The notes: a model not told the origin generated them from the letters alone. DNA of 35,241 nucleotides from an uncultured Oxalobacteraceae bacterium (GCA_903893945.1 CAITOF010000056.1:1-35241); one strand, 5' to 3'. Numbered from the stretch's first letter, positions 15,245-24,823 are shown. Numbers and translations are program-made.

Positions 15245-15989
15245 CCCACGTGTTCCACTTGAACACAATGCACTGATTCCGCGTCGTGCGGTCGACGAAC
15301 ATGTGCGGGCGTATACAACTGTGCAGGAAGCGCGTTCGCACGCGAAGCGACTCATCAAGGAAGCGCAGCAACAGGCAAGGGACATTAAAGAACATGCCAT
15401 GCGCGAAGGTTTCCAGGCGGGTTGGCTCGACAGCATGAATGCCATTCTGGCGGCGCTCAAAGACAGCCACCACCTGTACGCCCAGATTGAAAGCGAATTA
15501 AAAAAGGTCGTCAGAAATACGCTGGAAACGTCACTACAGCAACCGGCACTGGAACTGACATTGCTGGAAGGTTGGCTGGAATCCGATCCACGTGCCACCA
15601 GCGAGATTCTGATTCATTTGCCGATTTATGCACAATCGCAGGCCGATGTGGTCAGGCACCGGGTTGAGGAAGCACTGAACGTAACGCCGACTGTGCTGTT
15701 TGGTGCAGGGGAAAACATTGTCATCGAATGCGGCGAGCAGGTGTACGAATTTTCACCGTCTCGCACCATGGCTGACCTGCAGACGTTAGCCGAGAACTGC
15801 TTTCAGCGCCTCGAGGTAAAAAAACAATGCGCGCAATGGAGCAGCGAAATTGTACGGCGCTGGGTTGCCGAGCTGAATCATCGCTGCGCCGAAATCCCCT
15901 CCGATGAGGCAGACAACGGTGACAGGGTCAGAACCCATGTCACCCATTCAAACCAGGTCGTGGATCAGGACTACCATGAAACCATCTGA
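15222..15989 (+). CDS. sctL: T3SS stator protein SctL (OrgB/MxiN-like)
   Basis: The preferred start is the ATG at 15222 inside the end of sctK; a longer in-frame start at 15078 would overlap sctK heavily and adds a non-homologous extension. The 255-residue product has a conserved-looking N-terminus (MPRILNIDPRVPLEHNALIP), then a long charged helix (residues ~30-70, EARSHAKRLIKEAQQQARD) and the GFQAGW motif region typical of SctL/FliH. SctL dimers connect SctQ to the SctN ATPase and restrain its activity. It is followed by an overlapping lytic transglycosylase gene. Confidence 0.85.
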   Translation: MPRILNIDPRVPLEHNALIPRRAVDEHVRAYTTVQEARSHAKRLIKEAQQQARDIKEHAMREGFQAGWLDSMNAILAALKDSHHLYAQIESELKKVVRNTLETSLQQPALELTLLEGWLESDPRATSEILIHLPIYAQSQADVVRHRVEEALNVTPTVLFGAGENIVIECGEQVYEFSPSRTMADLQTLAENCFQRLEVKKQCAQWSSEIVRRWVAELNHRCAEIPSDEADNGDRVRTHVTHSNQVVDQDYHETI

Positions 15990-16629
15990 ACTCTGCCATG
16001 TCGCATGGCTTTCACTGGCGATGGCGACAGGAATCGGAACGTCCCAGCCCTGCCACAGCGCCGTTTATGCCTGCGTCGAGGAGAATGGGCATCTGATTGT
16101 TTCCGATAAACAGGAAGATGCCCGTTTCAAACCCTTTGTCCCGCACAGCGCCTATAGCCCTGCAGGCTCCGGGATCCAGCCATCCAGGGCCATGTTGCCT
16201 TCGACCTTCGCACAGTCGATACAATACAACACCCTGATACGCGCCATCGCCGAAGAGGTCGGTGTCGATGCGCATTTGCTGCATGCTGTCATACAGGTCG
16301 AATCCGGCTATAACACCCAGGCGCGGTCACCCAAAGGGGCACAGGGCCTGATGCAGCTGATTCCGGCGACCGCCGAGCGATTTGGCGTCAATAATGCGGA
16401 CGATCCGGAGTCCAACATCCGGGGCGGAGCACGTTACCTGAAAAACCTACTTGATCTTTTTAACAACGATTTACATCTGGCTCTCGCTGCTTACAACGCC
16501 GGGGAAGGCGCAGTACAGAAGCATAACAACACGATCCCACCCTATCCGGAGACGCAAAGTTATGTTGCTCGTGTTTTGTCCATACTCGAACAGAGAAAAA
16601 TAAAGGAGATGGTTAAATATCCCATTTAA
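15976..16629 (+). CDS. iagB: T3SS-associated lytic transglycosylase (IagB/IpgF-like)
   Basis: The ATG at 15976 overlaps sctL and gives 217 residues with a signal peptide ending near PCHSA. An N-terminal stretch YACVEENGHLIVSDKQEDAR resembles the DUF4124 element of many proteobacterial transglycosylases. The SLT domain follows, with the catalytic Glu in IQVESGY (Glu109), GAQGLMQLIP, GARYLKNLLDLF and ALAAYNAGEGAV. It acts in the periplasm, cutting peptidoglycan to let the needle complex assemble. It is longer than Salmonella IagB (160 residues) because of the N-terminal part. The gene lies inside the T3SS operon, between sctL and sctC. Confidence 0.92.
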   Translation: MKPSELCHVAWLSLAMATGIGTSQPCHSAVYACVEENGHLIVSDKQEDARFKPFVPHSAYSPAGSGIQPSRAMLPSTFAQSIQYNTLIRAIAEEVGVDAHLLHAVIQVESGYNTQARSPKGAQGLMQLIPATAERFGVNNADDPESNIRGGARYLKNLLDLFNNDLHLALAAYNAGEGAVQKHNNTIPPYPETQSYVARVLSILEQRKIKEMVKYPI

Positions 16630-16638
16630 TCAGTGATC

Positions 16639-18324
16639 ATGGAAAAAATCGTTCAGTTCATTTTTTTGATCGTCTTTACCTTAGCGGTAAGCACCGGACC
16701 TGTCCGCGCAGACGATGACACGCCCAATAACCGAGCCGCCGATTTGTCCACCCCGCGCGAAACCAGCGGTTACGTCGCCAAGAACGAAAGTATCCAGTAT
16801 CTGTTCAATGCCGTGTCAAGCGAAGCGAAACGCCCCTATATCTTGAGCAAGCTGGCACAGAAGAAGGTTGTCACCGGCGATTTTGATATTTCCAATCCTG
16901 TCCGGTTCCTGGACAAAATGAGCAGCGTGATTGGCCTGGCCTGGTATGACGATGGTCAGACTGTCTACATCTATGACAATAGTGAACTGAAAAATTCAGT
17001 GGTTATGTTGCGATACACAAATCTCAGTGCATTGAATGATTTCCTGCACCAGACCGGTCTGGCAACCACCCGCTACCCCATTCGTGGCGAGCAGAAAAAT
17101 AATGTCTTTTATGTGGCAGGTCCGCCCGCTTATGTTGATATCGTCGTCAACGCCGCCGCCTACCTGGAAGATTTATACAAAAATGTCGATTTGAACAAGC
17201 AACGTATCAGCATAATCAAATTGCACAACACCTTCGTCAACGACCGGAAGATGAAAGTCCGTGATCAGGAAATCGTGGTACCCGGCATAGGCAACGTCAT
17301 TCAAACCATCCTGTCCAACGACCGCAAGGAACTGGTCACCATTGATGCCAAGTCCAATATCGCCCAGGAAGCCAATAAAGAGAACGGCAGGGACAATGCC
17401 CCAGCCGCCCCGACCGATCGAAAATCCGTCAACGAAAACAGCCAGATCAAGGTTATTTCCTACCCGGATACCAATAGTCTGCTGGTAAAAGGGACGCAGG
17501 AGCAGATCGACTTAATCCAGATTCTGGTCGACCAGCTCGATGTGCCCAAACGTCATATTGAGTTGTCGTTATGGATCATAGACATTTCAAAAAATGATCT
17601 GGACAAGCTGGGCGTCGACTGGCAAGGCGCGCTAACGATCGGCAGCAAAACGCAGGTGACCCTGAACGCCAGCAGCACAGCCACCTCCACCCTGAACGGC
17701 AACCAGTTCCTTGCCCAGATATCGGCATTAAGTTCAAAAGGCATGGCTGAAATTGTGTCGCGCCCTATTATTCTGACGCAGGACAATGTCCCTGCAAGCT
17801 TTGATCACAACAATACATTCTATGCAAAATTGCAGGCAGAGCGTGTTGCGAATCTGCAAGCAGTGACCTACGGAACTCTCATTAACGTTCTGCCACGCTT
17901 TTCACCCAAAGGTGACGAGATCGAAATGATACTGGACATTGAAGACGGACAGCAGCAGAGCAGCACCAGTCAGGTCGATGGCATACCCATCATTACCCGC
18001 ACCAAATTGAGCACGATTGCGCGTGTACCAAAAGATAAAAGTTTGCTGGTCGGTGGCTACACACTCGATCAGTTTTCCAATACAAAGAACAAAATTCCGC
18101 TGCTCGGTGACATTCCGTACATTGGTGGCGCATTCAGGTCCGATTCCGAAACAGTGACCAAAATGGTCCGGGTTTTTCTGATTCAGCCGAAAATACTCGA
18201 CATCGGCGCGTCCTGGGATCCTGACAAATTCAGGGAAACCGAATCAGCAACGCCCGCTGTCCCATTCAGTGACACGCTGGACATCTTGAAAAAATATTCA
18301 AAGGAAAAAAATGTCGCAGATTGA
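16639..18324 (+). CDS. sctC: T3SS outer-membrane secretin SctC (InvG/MxiD-like)
   Basis: The ATG at 16639 is preferred over a GTG two codons earlier. The 561-residue product has a signal peptide (MEKIVQFIFLIVFTLAVSTG, cut after PVRA). N-terminal N0/N1 ring domains include VVTGDFDISNPVRFLDKMS and a linker rich in Asn/Asp near residues 240-270. The secretin core has VEVSRPIILT-like (EIVSRPIILTQDN), LSTIARVPKDKSLLVGGYT and IPLLGDIPYIGGAFRSD. It forms the outer-membrane pore; its length equals InvG (562). A pilotin (InvH-like) was not seen. Its end overlaps sctW by 14 nt. Confidence 0.97.
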   Translation: MEKIVQFIFLIVFTLAVSTGPVRADDDTPNNRAADLSTPRETSGYVAKNESIQYLFNAVSSEAKRPYILSKLAQKKVVTGDFDISNPVRFLDKMSSVIGLAWYDDGQTVYIYDNSELKNSVVMLRYTNLSALNDFLHQTGLATTRYPIRGEQKNNVFYVAGPPAYVDIVVNAAAYLEDLYKNVDLNKQRISIIKLHNTFVNDRKMKVRDQEIVVPGIGNVIQTILSNDRKELVTIDAKSNIAQEANKENGRDNAPAAPTDRKSVNENSQIKVISYPDTNSLLVKGTQEQIDLIQILVDQLDVPKRHIELSLWIIDISKNDLDKLGVDWQGALTIGSKTQVTLNASSTATSTLNGNQFLAQISALSSKGMAEIVSRPIILTQDNVPASFDHNNTFYAKLQAERVANLQAVTYGTLINVLPRFSPKGDEIEMILDIEDGQQQSSTSQVDGIPIITRTKLSTIARVPKDKSLLVGGYTLDQFSNTKNKIPLLGDIPYIGGAFRSDSETVTKMVRVFLIQPKILDIGASWDPDKFRETESATPAVPFSDTLDILKKYSKEKNVAD

Positions 18325-19405
18325 TGGCACACGCCCCAATCCTGCGACGGTGCCGGTTAAAAGCAGGCCAGCCACCACCACCCGCTCGCAACAGGCGCCG
18401 GTGCAGCAGGCACATGATCCGGCGCATGCGCAGGCTACCAGCGTTGCTGCGCAAGAAGGCACACTCAGTTACAGTGATCTCTATTCCATTGCCGATAATC
18501 TGTCGGCCGTCATGGCGCAGTTCAAACGGACGTCGCAGGCAGAGAAAAACAAGACTAAATCAACCGATCCGTACGAGAGGATATTGGAGGAGGATTCGGA
18601 ATCCGGCATCGACCAATTACAGATCATTGCAAAAACGCCGAACCTGTCCAAAGAAAATTTTATGCAGTTCGCACGATCCATGTACCCCGACGACAGCGAT
18701 CTGATTCTGGTGTTAAGGGAATTGATCAGACGACGCAAGATCGGCAACGTTGAAACGGCGGATTTTGAGGAGCTATTGGACCAGGTCTGGGAAAACTGTA
18801 ACAAGAAAAATACCCAGGCGGGGTTGAATGTGGCACTTAAAACCCGTCTGTTTTCAAAAAAAATGCGGGCATCGGCCAAAGCCCTGCGCGAGTCATATCG
18901 TCATTTTTTAAACAGTGATGAATCGGAGCTATTCCAGTACGAAGAACTGATTGAACAATATGGTCATGAAAAGCGCCATATGGCCATTGACTATATTGAG
19001 ACAGCGTTACTTCACGATATTCAGTCGCATGACCCCAGCTGTTCCAAACTGGAATTCGGACCTCTGCTAAGTCACGTGGTCATGTTTAAAAAGATAAAGG
19101 CCAGTGAAATCGCATTTTGCCACTCATTTTTACGTCAGAATATCAATTTCCTGTTGCTGGAGCAGGAACTGCTTACCTGCTGGTTTGACTGTGTGCAGCG
19201 TCCGCTGAAAATGAAAAAGGAAATTGAAAAAAACAACCTGAACAATCTGGCGGCAATTCTGCCACTCAGCAAGGAAATGATCCGGCAGAAATTGCTGGCG
19301 GCAATCAGGCAGATCGACGATGTTCTTTTTTTGGACGCAGAAATCAAACTGATACTCACCGAGACCCTGTTGAAATTTCAGCCCGCAGATGACGGGAAAA
19401 AATAA
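18311..19405 (+). CDS. sctW: T3SS gatekeeper SctW (InvE/MxiC-like)
   Basis: The 364-residue helical protein overlaps the end of sctC and precedes sctV, the invG-invE-invA order. The first ~60 residues are Ala/Pro/Thr/Gln-rich and disordered, as in secreted regulators. The HrpJ/InvE-like helical domains follow (DLYSIADNLSAVMAQFKR, NLSKENFMQFARSMYPDDSD, LRELIRRRK). The gatekeeper holds back effectors until host contact and ensures that translocators go first. Its presence implies a translocator/effector hierarchy although translocator genes are not in the window. Length fits InvE (372). Confidence 0.93.
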   Translation: MSQIDGTRPNPATVPVKSRPATTTRSQQAPVQQAHDPAHAQATSVAAQEGTLSYSDLYSIADNLSAVMAQFKRTSQAEKNKTKSTDPYERILEEDSESGIDQLQIIAKTPNLSKENFMQFARSMYPDDSDLILVLRELIRRRKIGNVETADFEELLDQVWENCNKKNTQAGLNVALKTRLFSKKMRASAKALRESYRHFLNSDESELFQYEELIEQYGHEKRHMAIDYIETALLHDIQSHDPSCSKLEFGPLLSHVVMFKKIKASEIAFCHSFLRQNINFLLLEQELLTCWFDCVQRPLKMKKEIEKNNLNNLAAILPLSKEMIRQKLLAAIRQIDDVLFLDAEIKLILTETLLKFQPADDGKK

Positions 19406-19452
19406 GTCAGCCGGGTATAAGGAATATACACATCATTGAAAGTGAACTGATT

Positions 19453-21504
19453 ATGATGAAAAATCTGTTGGCAAGTGCAAGACTGCATCCGGAACTGATC
19501 CTGTTACTGTTAATCGTCGTCATTCTGGCGATGCTCATCGTGCCCCTGCCGACACCGATGGTCGACTTTCTTCTGGCGGTAAACATTTCCATTGCGTTGC
19601 TGATCCTGATCGGGTCATTCTATGTTGACCGCATTCTGAGTTTCTCGTCATTCCCCTCCATACTGCTGATTACCACCCTGTTTCGTCTAGCGTTAACCAT
19701 CAGCACAAGCCGGCTGATTTTACTGGATGCTGATGCCGGACACATTATCAATACGTTTGGTGAATTTGTGATAGGCGACAACCTGGTCGTTGGCTTCGTT
19801 ATTTTTATGATTATCACCATCGTCCAGTTTATTGTTATTACAAAAGGTTCCGAACGGGTCGCTGAAGTCGCTGCGCGCTTTTCTCTGGACGGCATGCCCG
19901 GCAAGCAGATGAGTATTGATGCCGATATTCGTGCCGGAACGATAGACGCCGCCACGGGTCAGCTGCGCAGGACTGAATTGCAGAAGGAAAGTCAGTTATA
20001 CGGGTCGTTTGATGGTGCCATGAAGTTTATCAAAGGTGATGCCATTGCAGGCATTATCGTCATTTTTGTCAATTTTATCGGGGGCATTTCGGTTGGCATG
20101 TTCCAGCAGGGCACCAGCTTTTCTGATGCATTGCATATTTACACCATCCTGACGATAGGTGACGGCATGGTGGCGCAGATTCCGGCATTGTTAATTTCAA
20201 TCAGCGCCGGTTTTGTTGTAACCCGGGTCAGTGGCGAAGGCAACAATCTGGGCCACAGCATCATTACCCAACTGTTCAGTCACACTTACGTCATTCTGGT
20301 GACCGCAGTATTGATACTGGCGATGGGCATGTTGCCCGGCTTTCCCTTGCCGGTATTTATTTTACTTTCATCCTGTTTTTTCGGATTATTCTGGTTCAAA
20401 CGGAAGACGGCAAAGGCGGCGGCCTCCTCAGGCGGCGCAGACGGCACTGTTGTGGGCCCGGACGGTACGATAGACAATTCATCGGGAGCGGCGGATCCGA
20501 AAAAAATGACACTCGAAACGGTGCCGCTGATTTTCATGGTGGCTGATGAAAACAGGACGCAGTGGGAGAAAAAAAATGTGATTGAAACCATCCGCCACCG
20601 TTTTTTCCTGGACTATGGTGTGCGGCTACCCCCGGCTGCTGTGCGCTTTTCGTCAAAAACGGCACGCAATAAGGTCGCTGTTTATATCAACGAAGTAAAG
20701 GCCGCGGACATCAACATTGTATTCGATTGGCTGCGGATTGTTGATTTTCGGGAAGAATTAACCTACCTGGATTTCAACTTGCAATCCGTCGATGAGCCGC
20801 TTGACGAACGATCTTATTGGGTCTCGGAACCGCAAGCGCAGCACATGAAAGACATGGGTCTGACGCTGCGCACGGATATCGAGGATTTTTATTTGAATGT
20901 ATCGCTCTTACTGACCAAGCATATCCAGGAGTTTTTCGGTGTTCAGGAAATGAAAAATCTGCTCGACGAACTGGAACCCAAGTACCCCGAATTATTGAAA
21001 GAGACCTATCGTCATTCCAGTGTCCAGCGGATGTCAGAAGTAATGCAACGTCTCATTGGTGAGCGAATTTCGGTCCGCAACATCAAACTGATTCTGGATG
21101 CAATGACGAAATGGGCGCCGAAGGAAAAAGATGTCATTCTGCTGGTCGAACATATCAGAACGGCCATGGCGCGCTATATTTCCGACAAATTTTCAGGCGG
21201 CGGAAAGATTCGTGCTGTCATGATTTCACAGAATATCGAGGAACTGGTACGCAACGGCATACGCCAGACATCGACAGGGACCCTGCTCAATCTGGAACCG
21301 CATGAAGTGAATGAAGTCATGGACTTGTTTGAAGTGGGACTTTCCGGCATTGCGATTCAGCATAAAGATCTGGTGGTGCTGACTGCAGTCGATGTACGCC
21401 GCTTCGTCAAGCGGCTGCTCGAAACAAAATACAACGATCTGGAGGTACTGTCATTTGGTGAAATTACCGACAATGTGCAAATTGATGTACTTAAAACCAT
21501 TTAA
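19453..21504 (+). CDS. sctV: T3SS export gate SctV (InvA/MxiA-like)
   Basis: The 683-residue product equals InvA in length. About seven or eight membrane helices occupy residues ~15-320, including PLPTPMVDFLLAVNISIALL and FRLALTISTSRLILL. The cytoplasmic loop DGMPGKQMSIDADIRAG is the conserved FHIPEP-family signature. After a Gly/Ala-rich linker (~325-350) the cytoplasmic domain (~360-683) would form the nonameric ring that receives chaperone-substrate complexes. The other gate components SctR, S, T and U are not here. The gene ends at 21504, directly abutting the stop codon of the opposing kinase gene. Confidence 0.97.
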   Translation: MMKNLLASARLHPELILLLLIVVILAMLIVPLPTPMVDFLLAVNISIALLILIGSFYVDRILSFSSFPSILLITTLFRLALTISTSRLILLDADAGHIINTFGEFVIGDNLVVGFVIFMIITIVQFIVITKGSERVAEVAARFSLDGMPGKQMSIDADIRAGTIDAATGQLRRTELQKESQLYGSFDGAMKFIKGDAIAGIIVIFVNFIGGISVGMFQQGTSFSDALHIYTILTIGDGMVAQIPALLISISAGFVVTRVSGEGNNLGHSIITQLFSHTYVILVTAVLILAMGMLPGFPLPVFILLSSCFFGLFWFKRKTAKAAASSGGADGTVVGPDGTIDNSSGAADPKKMTLETVPLIFMVADENRTQWEKKNVIETIRHRFFLDYGVRLPPAAVRFSSKTARNKVAVYINEVKAADINIVFDWLRIVDFREELTYLDFNLQSVDEPLDERSYWVSEPQAQHMKDMGLTLRTDIEDFYLNVSLLLTKHIQEFFGVQEMKNLLDELEPKYPELLKETYRHSSVQRMSEVMQRLIGERISVRNIKLILDAMTKWAPKEKDVILLVEHIRTAMARYISDKFSGGGKIRAVMISQNIEELVRNGIRQTSTGTLLNLEPHEVNEVMDLFEVGLSGIAIQHKDLVVLTAVDVRRFVKRLLETKYNDLEVLSFGEITDNVQIDVLKTI

Positions 21505-23460
21505 CTATCCGGCGCTGCCCGCCTTATCGCGCTCGTTATGGCGACGCACGCCTGCTTCCACGGTAAACCAGAAAATCGTGCCGCGGCCAATTTCACTGTC
21601 AAACCCGATTTCACCGCCCATTTTTTCGATCAGGCTCTGTGTGATATTCAACCCCAGCCCGGTGCCACCCTGGCGGCGAGTGTCGCCGTCGTCGGCCTGA
21701 GCAAACTTTTTAAATATCCGGTCCCGGAATGCCACCGGAATGCCGTTGCCCCTGTCTTCGACTTCGACGCGAAAAACAATGTCCTGTTCCAATATTCGCA
21801 CATCGACGGTGCCACCTTCGTGCGAAAACTTGGCGGCATTGGACAATAGATTGGCAAACACCTGCATCAAACGATTACTGTCGCCCACCGCCCAGGCCTG
21901 CTCAGGATGCATCGTAAAATTGAATTGGACATTAAACGGTCGGGCGTAGGGGATATTGGCTTCGATCGCCTGTTTTGCCAAAGCGATCAAATCAAACCGC
22001 TCAATATTCAGAACCAGCTTACCGGACGCAAGTTTTTCCATATCAAGCAGATCGTTAACCAGAGCACCCAATCGCTTGGAATTTTTCAGTGCAATCTGCA
22101 CCAGATTTTTTGCATTGGCCGGAATGTCACCCACCACACCACTATCCAGCAAACCGAGAGAGCCGTGTATTGAGGTCAGCGGCGTTCTGAGCTCATGACT
22201 TACCATGGAAATGAAATCCGATTTAATCCGGTCTGATTCACGCTGTTTGGTCAGATCCAGCACAAACCCGACCCATTCAGTCGATGAGCCTTCCAGCTTG
22301 GCCAAGCCCACCATCACCGGTGTTTGGATACCGTCTTTGCCGGTAAGTTCAACCTCAAAGGGGGGCGCCTGGCCTGATTTATTCAGTTCCTTCAGTGCGT
22401 GTTTATAGGGCTGATGATTGGACTCGGAGGTCAGTTTCAACCAGTTCAAACCATGTAGCTCCATGTCTTTCCGGTCAACGCCGACCAGATTTAGCAGGAC
22501 CTCATTGGCTTCGAGAATGGCGCCCGACGCGTCACCCTGCATAATACCGATTAAGTTCGAATTGACCAGTCGCCGCAATCGTGATTCACTCAGCTTCAGC
22601 GCATCCAGCATCTGTGTTTTTTCAAGGCTGGCTTTCTCAGCGATGTCACGGGCAACCAGCAGGTCGGTTTCAATTTTTTTCAGCGTGGTAATGTCACGTA
22701 TACTGAATACGCGGCCTATCATGCTGTCGCGCAAAAACTCGGGTTTTGAGACACAGATAAAGTAGCGCCCATCACGCAGCGACAGCAGATCCTCGGTTTC
22801 AAGGTGCGGCTCCGACTGGGTTCTCTCCAGCGTCAGTTTCAGGCTCGTGTCGTCGGTCAAACTGGATAGTATGTGCTCCCACATGACATGTTCTTTCCGT
22901 TCCAGCAGAAGCTCGTCCGGGATGGCCCACATCAATGAAAAGCGCCGGTTCAGGTTGACTATATGCCCGAACAGGTTTACCGCAAGTATGCCTTCGGCGG
23001 TTGATTCAAGTGAGCTCTGCAACTGGGCAACCAGATGCAGTTGCTGCTGCTCCAGTTCCTTGCGGCGTGTCAGATCTTCAGCATAAATAATCCAGAACAG
23101 ACGGCCATTTTCGTCATAGCCGGACACACGCTTTTCCACAGAAAACGTTGAGCCATCGCTGCGCAACCACTCCGTTTCGGCGACGCGGGTTCCCTCAAAG
23201 GCCGGATCTGCCGCAAGTTCGTCCCAGAAAAACATGTCGAGCAGTGAACATTCCACCGTGGATAATTCCTTGCCGATGAGTTCGTCCGGTAAATAACCTA
23301 TCATCTGGCAGGCATTCACATTGATATCGATCAGGGTCAAATTCGATGCGTCCACCACCATCATCGCTTCACGACTTTGGTCGAACAGGGTTCTCAATAA
23401 CCCGGCATTGAGCCGTCCTCCGGGCTGATCTGATTTATCGGGTATGGAGTCGCTGGTCAT
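21505..23460 (-). CDS. Soluble PAS-PAS-PAS sensor histidine kinase
   Basis: The 651-residue product lacks transmembrane segments. Three PAS domains are recognisable at ~20-135, ~145-260 and ~295-405 (for example MMVVDASNLTLIDINVNAC and LIGIMQGDASGAILEANE), with coiled linkers. The HisKA domain carries the phospho-acceptor in VSHELRTPLTS (His422). The HATPase has NLLSNAAKFS (N box), VEDRGNGIP (G1) and GGTGLGLNI (G2). There is no receiver domain, so a separate response regulator is needed; the nearest is at 4882-5550. It begins 4 nt after the HD-GYP gene stop, so the two form an operon. Confidence 0.95.
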   Translation of the reverse strand: MTSDSIPDKSDQPGGRLNAGLLRTLFDQSREAMMVVDASNLTLIDINVNACQMIGYLPDELIGKELSTVECSLLDMFFWDELAADPAFEGTRVAETEWLRSDGSTFSVEKRVSGYDENGRLFWIIYAEDLTRRKELEQQQLHLVAQLQSSLESTAEGILAVNLFGHIVNLNRRFSLMWAIPDELLLERKEHVMWEHILSSLTDDTSLKLTLERTQSEPHLETEDLLSLRDGRYFICVSKPEFLRDSMIGRVFSIRDITTLKKIETDLLVARDIAEKASLEKTQMLDALKLSESRLRRLVNSNLIGIMQGDASGAILEANEVLLNLVGVDRKDMELHGLNWLKLTSESNHQPYKHALKELNKSGQAPPFEVELTGKDGIQTPVMVGLAKLEGSSTEWVGFVLDLTKQRESDRIKSDFISMVSHELRTPLTSIHGSLGLLDSGVVGDIPANAKNLVQIALKNSKRLGALVNDLLDMEKLASGKLVLNIERFDLIALAKQAIEANIPYARPFNVQFNFTMHPEQAWAVGDSNRLMQVFANLLSNAAKFSHEGGTVDVRILEQDIVFRVEVEDRGNGIPVAFRDRIFKKFAQADDGDTRRQGGTGLGLNITQSLIEKMGGEIGFDSEIGRGTIFWFTVEAGVRRHNERDKAGSAG

Positions 23461-23464
23461 AGGC

Positions 23465-24823
23465 TTATCCCGCCACCGTCACCGGTTTGTCTTTTTTTGA
23501 CTTTGAGTCCGCGTAGTAACTGACACGCTTTCTTGGGCTCAGGTAGTCGTAAATCGCCCTGGGCAGCAGTCCCGGGCGGATACTTCCATTGATGGCCAGT
23601 TCCTTACTCTCGACCGAGAGATCCAGTATGATGGCATCTTCTTTGGGGATATCTTCGTCATATACCATGACCCGGGGTCGCAAGGGCAGACCGACGTTAA
23701 CATTCATCACCAGCCCGACTGCATCATTGGACAATTTCACCAGTGTTCCGGGCGGATAGACGCCCAGACTTTTCACCAGAGTTGCCATGGCAGCAGGATC
23801 AAATTGCGCGCGCCGGTGGGCGTACATCAGCGATAGCGCTTCATGGGGTGTCAGCGACTGGTTCGGGTCGATGTGATTGCAGAGATTATCGTAGACGTTG
23901 GCGATAGTGATGATGCGGGTCGGCATCCGAATCGCCTCGGCTTTCAATTTCAGCGGAAATCCGCTGCCATCCAGATATTCATGGTGATTTGCAATCACGT
24001 CCAGCGTTATTTTATCCATGCCGGCCTTTTGGCCTACCTCAACGCCGTATTGGCCGTGCAGTTCGTAGATGTTCTGTTCCGGCTTCGACAGTGGCGTTGT
24101 CTTCCTGTTGATGGAATCCGGTATATTGACTTTACCCAGGTCGTGGAACAATGCCGCGATACCGATGATTTTTATCTGCTCTTCGCTACACTTCAATTCA
24201 TGCGCCAGCATCATCGCCAGTACCGACACATTGAGTGAATGAAAATAAAGGTCTTCGGCACCGTCCTTTTTCTGCATCAGGTGCATAATCGCGTCATTGC
24301 CGGTCGTATAAATGTCGGCAATGCTGTCGATTAATTTTCCAGCCTCAATCAGGGTTTCTTTGGGTTTTGAAAAAATCAGTTTATTAATATTTCTCACGAC
24401 GGTAGCCGCTTGCACAAACTTGGCTTCGCAGCGCTCAATTTCTTCCCGCTGCTTCTGCAATTTTTCAAAGCGCGCCTTTTTAGCCTCAATAATGCTGTCA
24501 AATACTTTTATTTTTGTTTCGGCTGCCTGAGTGCTCTCAGTGGGTGAGACGTTACCATTCATCCGGCTGGAATTGGCCGTACTTTTTTCCTCAGGCGCTG
24601 GCGTGTTAGCGCTGGATGACGAACGCAGCACTGACAGTTCAGTCTTTTCTGGCACGTAGCGGATATGCTTGAGATTCAGTGCTTTTAATTCCTTGATCTG
24701 CTGCTCATTCGTGATTTTGAACGAGCTCATCGGAAATGAGTGTTGAAACCAGCTCAAGTCGAGTTTGATGAACATACCGATACAAACCTGGTCTATCGCA
24801 ATAAGTTTCGTATTGTCAGCCAT
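23465..24823 (-). CDS. HD-GYP cyclic-di-GMP phosphodiesterase with N-terminal DUF3391-like domain
   Basis: The 452-residue product has an N-terminal DUF3391-like region (residues ~1-120, IAIDQVCIGMFIKLDLSWFQHSFP). The HD-GYP domain follows: His195 (YFHSLNVS), HD at 227-228 (ALFHDLGKVNIPDSI) and HHEYLDGSGFP at 280-290. The GYP triad reads GFP, a variant; the metal ligands I can see are intact, so hydrolysis of cyclic di-GMP to GMP is likely. It is cytoplasmic. It is cotranscribed with the downstream three-PAS kinase, tying second-messenger turnover to phospho-signalling. Confidence 0.93.
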   Translation of the reverse strand: MADNTKLIAIDQVCIGMFIKLDLSWFQHSFPMSSFKITNEQQIKELKALNLKHIRYVPEKTELSVLRSSSSANTPAPEEKSTANSSRMNGNVSPTESTQAAETKIKVFDSIIEAKKARFEKLQKQREEIERCEAKFVQAATVVRNINKLIFSKPKETLIEAGKLIDSIADIYTTGNDAIMHLMQKKDGAEDLYFHSLNVSVLAMMLAHELKCSEEQIKIIGIAALFHDLGKVNIPDSINRKTTPLSKPEQNIYELHGQYGVEVGQKAGMDKITLDVIANHHEYLDGSGFPLKLKAEAIRMPTRIITIANVYDNLCNHIDPNQSLTPHEALSLMYAHRRAQFDPAAMATLVKSLGVYPPGTLVKLSNDAVGLVMNVNVGLPLRPRVMVYDEDIPKEDAIILDLSVESKELAINGSIRPGLLPRAIYDYLSPRKRVSYYADSKSKKDKPVTVAG

